From Holothuria scabra (Eukaryota > Echinodermata > Holothuroidea > Aspidochirotida > Holothuriidae), in NCBI GenBank assembly GCA_037179385.1, contig CM074181.1:49124394-49188393 (forward strand): a DNA stretch of 64,000 nucleotides. The letters run 5' to 3'. Below, one piece after another: positions 59,021 to 64,000 of this stretch (position 1 is its first letter; each line of letters begins with the position of its first letter). The position numbers were made by a program, and so were the translations under genes. The notes under the pieces are model-generated. The model searched no databases. It was given only the letters and a program-made list of their open reading frames with translations, and was not told the origin of the DNA.

Positions 59021-59477
59021 CAGAGGCGTAGCTTGAGTCCCTTTGGGGGAGGGGGAGGGGTCACAAAAAATTTTCCCCAATTGTTTAAGAGTAAACATTA
59101 TTGTATCAGGAGTTTGCGGCGAGAGACCCCTATCATTTTGCTGTTCTATTCGCAAAATCCGAGATTGCGCGGAGGAGACGCTGCTGTTACTGATGTTGTC
59201 TGAGGTCTGCGGATTGAGACTCTCCCACTGAATGTTTAAAAATCCTGTAACTAAGCCTTTTTAGAGAAATTTTTGAAAAGTAGGAGTTTTAATTTGATAC
59301 CAGTTTGGATTCTTATGAAAGAGCGTTTCGGAAACCGCATTGAAGTCGTCCGGGGTGTAACTTGACAACCTTGGGTGTCACATGTTCTAATTTCAGATTT
59401 TTGTTTCATTTTTCAAATCCCTTTGACGAGGAGGGGAAATTGCTCCACCCCCCCCCCCCTTTGTAGCTACGACACTG
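59021..59477. mobile_element. Probable hAT-type element with CAGNGNCGTAGCT ends
   Basis: The left end CAGAGGCGTAGCTTGAGTCC and a G-rich run are opposed by a C-run and TTTGTAGCTACGACACTG on the right. The paired ends follow the CAG...CTG pattern of the other hAT-type elements, but the flanking octamers (GACACATG and GTCATGAA) do not match. The two ends could belong to different copies. Confidence 0.5.
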
Positions 59478-62400
59478 GTCATGAATATCTAATCTCTTAG
59501 TAACACTTTTAACAAGTAATTACATCACAAATTTGATTAACGGGAATTTGGTCTCGTGTTACACCATACCTGCGGAGAGTAACAGAGTGTTCCCCAGCAA
59601 AACATTTATTCTAAGGACTCTTCTCTGCTTTGGGGAAATACTTAATCCCCCCCCCCCCCACAAAAACCACTGCCCGATTGTTGGAGAACAACAAGGGGAA
59701 TGAGATGGCTGAATGTTCAAATGAATCTAGTTCAATAACATATTCGGTAATCTTCACTGTCAGCTTGGAGCAGAGGATTCCCTCCTCGTAATATAGAATC
59801 CTGCAAGAAAGACTACCTGATCAGAGCGGCACCATCATTGGGGAGGAAAGTTTACACAAAAGTTTTGAAAAATTGTGATTCCTCAGAGAGCCGGAAATGG
59901 CATTTCCCTTTTTAAGGAGCATATCATTAATCGCTTTTGGGGTATTGGTTTGCAATAAAGCTTTCTAATCTGCCCGGAAAATTCCATCGCTGCCCAAAAA
60001 ATTTCGACGGGGAGGGGAAACTTCCCCGCCCATACAGTCATGACTCTCGCAAATGAGGCAAAAACAAACCATAAACCGTCTTACTAACTGTACTGTTAGG
60101 AGACAGGGGAGTGAAAGAAAAAGATAAGGTAGATCAACTGAGAAATTTAATTTTATTGTTTAGTTTAATCAATATTGCATTTTTAATTGGACTGACCTTG
60201 TAAAGGAGAGCTAAATGTCTGTTTTTCCATAACTTGTTGCAGTAATAGGACGCAGTTTGCTACATTCTGTGTTTTTTAAACAACAAGTTTGGAGACATGG
60301 AGCTTGTATAAGGTAAAATTCGGATCTTTATGACAAAAAATTTGGGAAAGCACACTCAGACGTTCGCCTGTATCACCCGTAATCTGGCGTGTCTGGTCAC
60401 GTATAGTAAAATTTCCAATTTTTATAGAACTAGGTTACACAACTGGACACATTCTTGGTACTTTTTCGCGACTCTAACGCAAAGAGCCACTGAAGGATAA
60501 AACCAGATGTCCCGATAGGCTCCCTAAACTACGTTCTCGCCGTGAATGAACACCAAACCCAATTTAATGAACAACCTCTATGTATTCCGTCCCTTTCCGT
60601 CATAGGTCTGCCACGAGCGGATCAGTTCTAGACTTACTATACCTACGTAGCAGACTGTGGGGCATGTTCCTTATTCAGTCATGGTTTTTGAAGTCTTAAA
60701 GGGGATGAACGAAGCGAGTCCGCTCCGCGGGGTAGTTCTAGACCCGCTGACAAAGACAGATAGTCCAAAAATGATAGCCTAATTACCGAGAAATATACCA
60801 TTTGTCTTCGTACCTACGCTGAACTAAGGAAACATTGTTGCTCTCGGATTCCTGTTCAGGGAGACTGGAGGTATTCTGATCACAATCTCTCTATTTTTTC
60901 TTGAAAAGTATCCCCAGCTCAATGTAACGTACATTCATAATGATACATACGGTACGTAGGTCCGAACATTCATACAATGCTGAACTATTCTCTTACACAC
61001 GTAACTCATTCATAAGGCTTCATGTAACTGAAAAACAGGATTGTATAGACAGTAGGCCTGCTGTAACCAGGCTATTGGGTTTGCGTTTCAACTACTACAT
61101 TCAAATATCAAAAATCTTACTTTCGCTACTATAAATAATACTATGAGTCTTTCAACGGCTTCACTGTTGAACAGTCGACGTTTCCAACTAAGTTACACGG
61201 CATACCTACCGTATACAATAGACTGCCAACTTTCTAGCGAATCTCATTTACGACCACCAAATATGACGTCACGACAAAAATTAAAACACTTAATTAGGGC
61301 CCTATATCTCGCGAAATAGGTAATATGAATGCATCGAACGCATGGCCTGGTACACATTCTCCACCTACAAAAGCTAATTAGGTTGTTCGCCGTTGGTTGT
61401 ATCAGTTGTATGTACCAAAATGCACTACTCATTCTTGTTTCGTGCACCACGTGACCATCTCATGTTTACTAATTTTCCCTCAAAATGCGGGATTCCTGTA
61501 AATGGAAACTGGACGAAGGTTTTTGCAGACTCTGTATATTATACTGTTTAGAGAGGTGTATTTTAATTTTGAGAGAGCGCCATCTTTCGGCTACTACTGA
61601 GTCTGCTCCGCAGGCTACATAGACAGTGCATGTTCCTAATCCTGTCAAACATGATGAACAGGATATTGATTTAAATTAACATAGATGACATATTTCTTCA
61701 CCTTCACCAAATTCCCCCACTTCACTAAGAAACGGAAATAAGGTGGGTATTACAGGCCTTAACGTTTATACATATATTTGATATTTAAAAATAATGGCTG
61801 TATAAGTGCTCGAACGTCTGCGCTGTAACAATGGCAACCTAAAATTAGACATTTGTTTCATCAGAAAAAACGTCTTTAACAGTTTGCCTTGTGTACAAGA
61901 ATTAATGAACTGCTTAATGACAGGGAATGTGCAATATAAATGTAGAATTGTCTCCTTTTCCAGGCTCTCTTAAAAGTGCAAAGCTCATTGCCTCTAAGTC
62001 CAATGTGATGCAATAGTACATTTGTACATAAGAAAGAATTAATAATTCGACACTGAAACCATTTTGGCGTAAACAGGAGTTTTACACCTTAATGTTAAAT
62101 TATTATTAAATTTTCTTACATCATTGGTAATGTATGCGTTAAAAGAAGGGTTTAAGATCATTACAGGATTTGGTATGTCGGAGGGGTTCTTATTCTAAGC
62201 ATTTTGGTGAAATTTGCATCGAAATCCGATGTGTAGTTCTCGAGATATGAGCACGTAAAGTTTTCAAATTTTCAACAAAAAGTGAACTTGAAGCAAGCAC
62301 ATATGACATCATATCCCCACATCAGTGCACAGTCTTTTGTTTTTCTTTAAACTTCAGAGTTGATTTTCTCCTCAAAAAAAAAAAAAAAAACACAAAAAAA

Positions 62401-63149
62401 CTCCACATTATTAAAATATGATTGCCTGAGGTAGCATGAGAAATTACAAACTTGGCATCCCCCACAGGGAGGTCCTATTCCAGTTAACTCCAAGGTCAGC
62501 ACAACAGTCTAATAAAACAATGGGAAACAAAGCATTCCTCGCCAATGTGAGGAAGTCCTGTTGTGACCTTAAACCCTTCTTTTAATGTTTAAGTCAACCA
62601 TGAAGTTTGAATTTGTATTAAAAGTGACGCCAAGAATAGGCTACTAAAATTATCCTTGATCAAATTACACATTTGCAAAATTGGAGAAGGCGTATTATTC
62701 TTTTTTATTACCAGTCTAAACCCAATCACAGTCTTAGTAGACACTAGACAAATATACAAAGGTCACCATGAAGCGGCTACACAGTGTCCTTTGTGAAACC
62801 AATAAAAAAAAGGTAAGCAATATATACATTCATTGCTGAGTCACCCTAACAATTACATTTCTCGAACCTAGAATGTACATAAAGATAAAATATTGTTGAC
62901 AGCGTCGGGATACAACGGGGAGCAGACTCTGTTTTCTCAGCTCCTCAGCTTCCTAAACCGTGTTATGACCGATCAAGGAATAATATGTAGTAAAGCCTGG
63001 AATACGCAGATAACGTCGGGATACGTGACAAGGAGCAAACGACCTACCCGTCGCTTTATCACCCGCCAAATGTTTCATTACATGATCCCCTTATCTGTAA
63101 TGAACTACGGCATTGTTGCACAGAAACCGTCTGAAACTAAAAGATTTAA

Positions 63150-63218
63150 AGTGCAAGAACAGTCCTCCAACTTACCTGCAGATTACACTACGTCAAGTTG
63201 GGGGACTGTTCTTGCACT
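63150..63218. mobile_element. 69-bp hairpin MITE flanked by TTAA
   Basis: TTAA at 63146-63149 and 63219-63222. The left arm AGTGCAAGAACAGTCCTCCA and the right arm TGGGGGACTGTTCTTGCACT are inverted with one mismatch over about 25 bp, leaving a loop of about 21 nt. It could form a long stable hairpin if transcribed. Confidence 0.8.
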
Positions 63219-63222
63219 TTAA

Positions 63223-63455
63223 AGGGCCAAACCCCACCCCTGCCCCAATCCACGCACAATATTTGCCAAACGGAGGAGACCGCATGAGAAACTCCATGTG
63301 GGTCTCATAATTACATATCTTAGGTAAATCAAGCAGTATAATTACTTAATTTCACTCTTGAAGAGAAGAAACATTGTCAGGTGACTTCCAAGAACCAATC
63401 ATGACACAGAACAGTCTAGTAAACTGATTCAAGTTGGGGTGACTGTTTGCCCCCT
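63223..63455. mobile_element. TTAA-flanked MITE adjoining the hairpin element
   Basis: The left end AGGGCCAAACCCC directly follows the TTAA at 63219-63222. The right end GTTTGCCCCCT precedes TTAA at 63456-63459. The terminal inverted repeats are short and imperfect (AGGGCCAAAC against AGGGGGCAAAC). The right 84 bp (63372-63455) belong to the family also seen at 32236, 33552 and 57690. Confidence 0.65.
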
Positions 63456-64000
63456 TTAAGGGAGTACCAGCATCGGTTGGAAGGAGGGTACAGAAAATTT
63501 TTAAGTATTACAACCTTCAATTCCTTGACATGTGAATTTCCTGGTGTTGTAGGTAGACTCTCTGCGGTTTTCTGTGAGAGCTCTCTTTGCGATCGGTAAT
63601 TCTCAGGCTCCGTGCCTGTGTTATCTGGCAATAATTGATAACGGGTGAACTCCCTAGAACTATTTACATCCATTAGGAAGACATTTGCTTTAAAACTCTG
63701 TAAAACACATACCAGGCTGTTCAGGCATTTGGACGGTGACCTTGGATTAGTATCAATTACCAAATGCAGCTGAAACTCCCAAGTATTAGCAGAAAATATA
63801 AGGAAATCTACTGTTCTGCTGGCTGATATAAACAATCTACTAGCCTACGTGGCGCCTCTGTGCCGGCCGCCCCCTTGGGCTGCCTCGCCTCAGAGCCTGC
63901 CGGTCAAAAATTCCTGTCAGACCATAAAGCAAGAAGTTCATAAATATATATAAGCCTCATATTGGACAATGAAAACTGGTCAAAATCTTTATATGAATAT

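Larger units (their letters stand above)
42864..64000. other. Downstream flank of SAMTOR, no host gene recognised
   Basis: Includes the 3' untranslated region of SAMTOR, then about 20 kb of mobile-element remnants listed separately. Stretches such as 45100-47000, 60060-62300 and 62400-63100 show only AT-rich or mixed sequence and short ORFs without family features. A CpG-richer zone at about 51030-51760 has overlapping short ORFs on both strands that I do not regard as genes. Confidence 0.6.

Overview
The window looks like animal nuclear DNA. It is AT-rich, has no operon-like packing of genes, and holds one protein-coding gene split by long GT-AG introns in a dense background of transposon debris. 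The gene, the L1/Tx1-type LINE, the tRNA-derived SINEs and the frequent word GTAGGCCTAC fit a marine invertebrate deuterostome, plausibly an echinoderm such as a sea cucumber. That assignment is inferred from composition and is not proven here.

The one gene I can name is SAMTOR (BMT2/C7orf60 family), the S-adenosylmethionine sensor that acts upstream of mTORC1. It lies on the + strand in four coding exons: 8711-8801, 37525-37879, 39851-39965 and 42279-42863. All junctions keep frame and predict 381 residues. The glycine (G163) and aspartate (D181) used for SAM binding in the human protein are kept. Intron 1 is 28.7 kb. A phase-compatible open segment with a good splice donor at 24736-24841 could be an alternative first exon.

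Region by region: 1-8642 is upstream flank with a hAT-type MITE, a tandem duplication and one arm of a foldback element. 8802-37524 is intron 1, packed with non-autonomous DNA transposons, SINEs and tandem duplications. 37525-42863 carries the rest of the gene. 42864-64000 is downstream flank without a host gene. It holds a 5'-truncated LINE with a 9-bp target-site duplication, a 2.4-kb hAT-type element with an 8-bp duplication, a U2 snRNA fragment, several MITEs and a GGAC/GGAT minisatellite.

The most informative part is the mobile DNA. Six elements have hAT-like termini and 8-bp target duplications read directly from the sequence (two of these with one mismatch). A second group has AGGG or AGTG termini next to TTAA, as in Kolobok or piggyBac-like insertions. 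A third element has perfect 53-bp terminal inverted repeats packed with GATC. I found no transposase, CRISPR array, rRNA gene, intact tRNA gene or prokaryote-like system. Apart from the LINE remnants, the other ORFs are short, often start at GTG or TTG, and look like chance openings.
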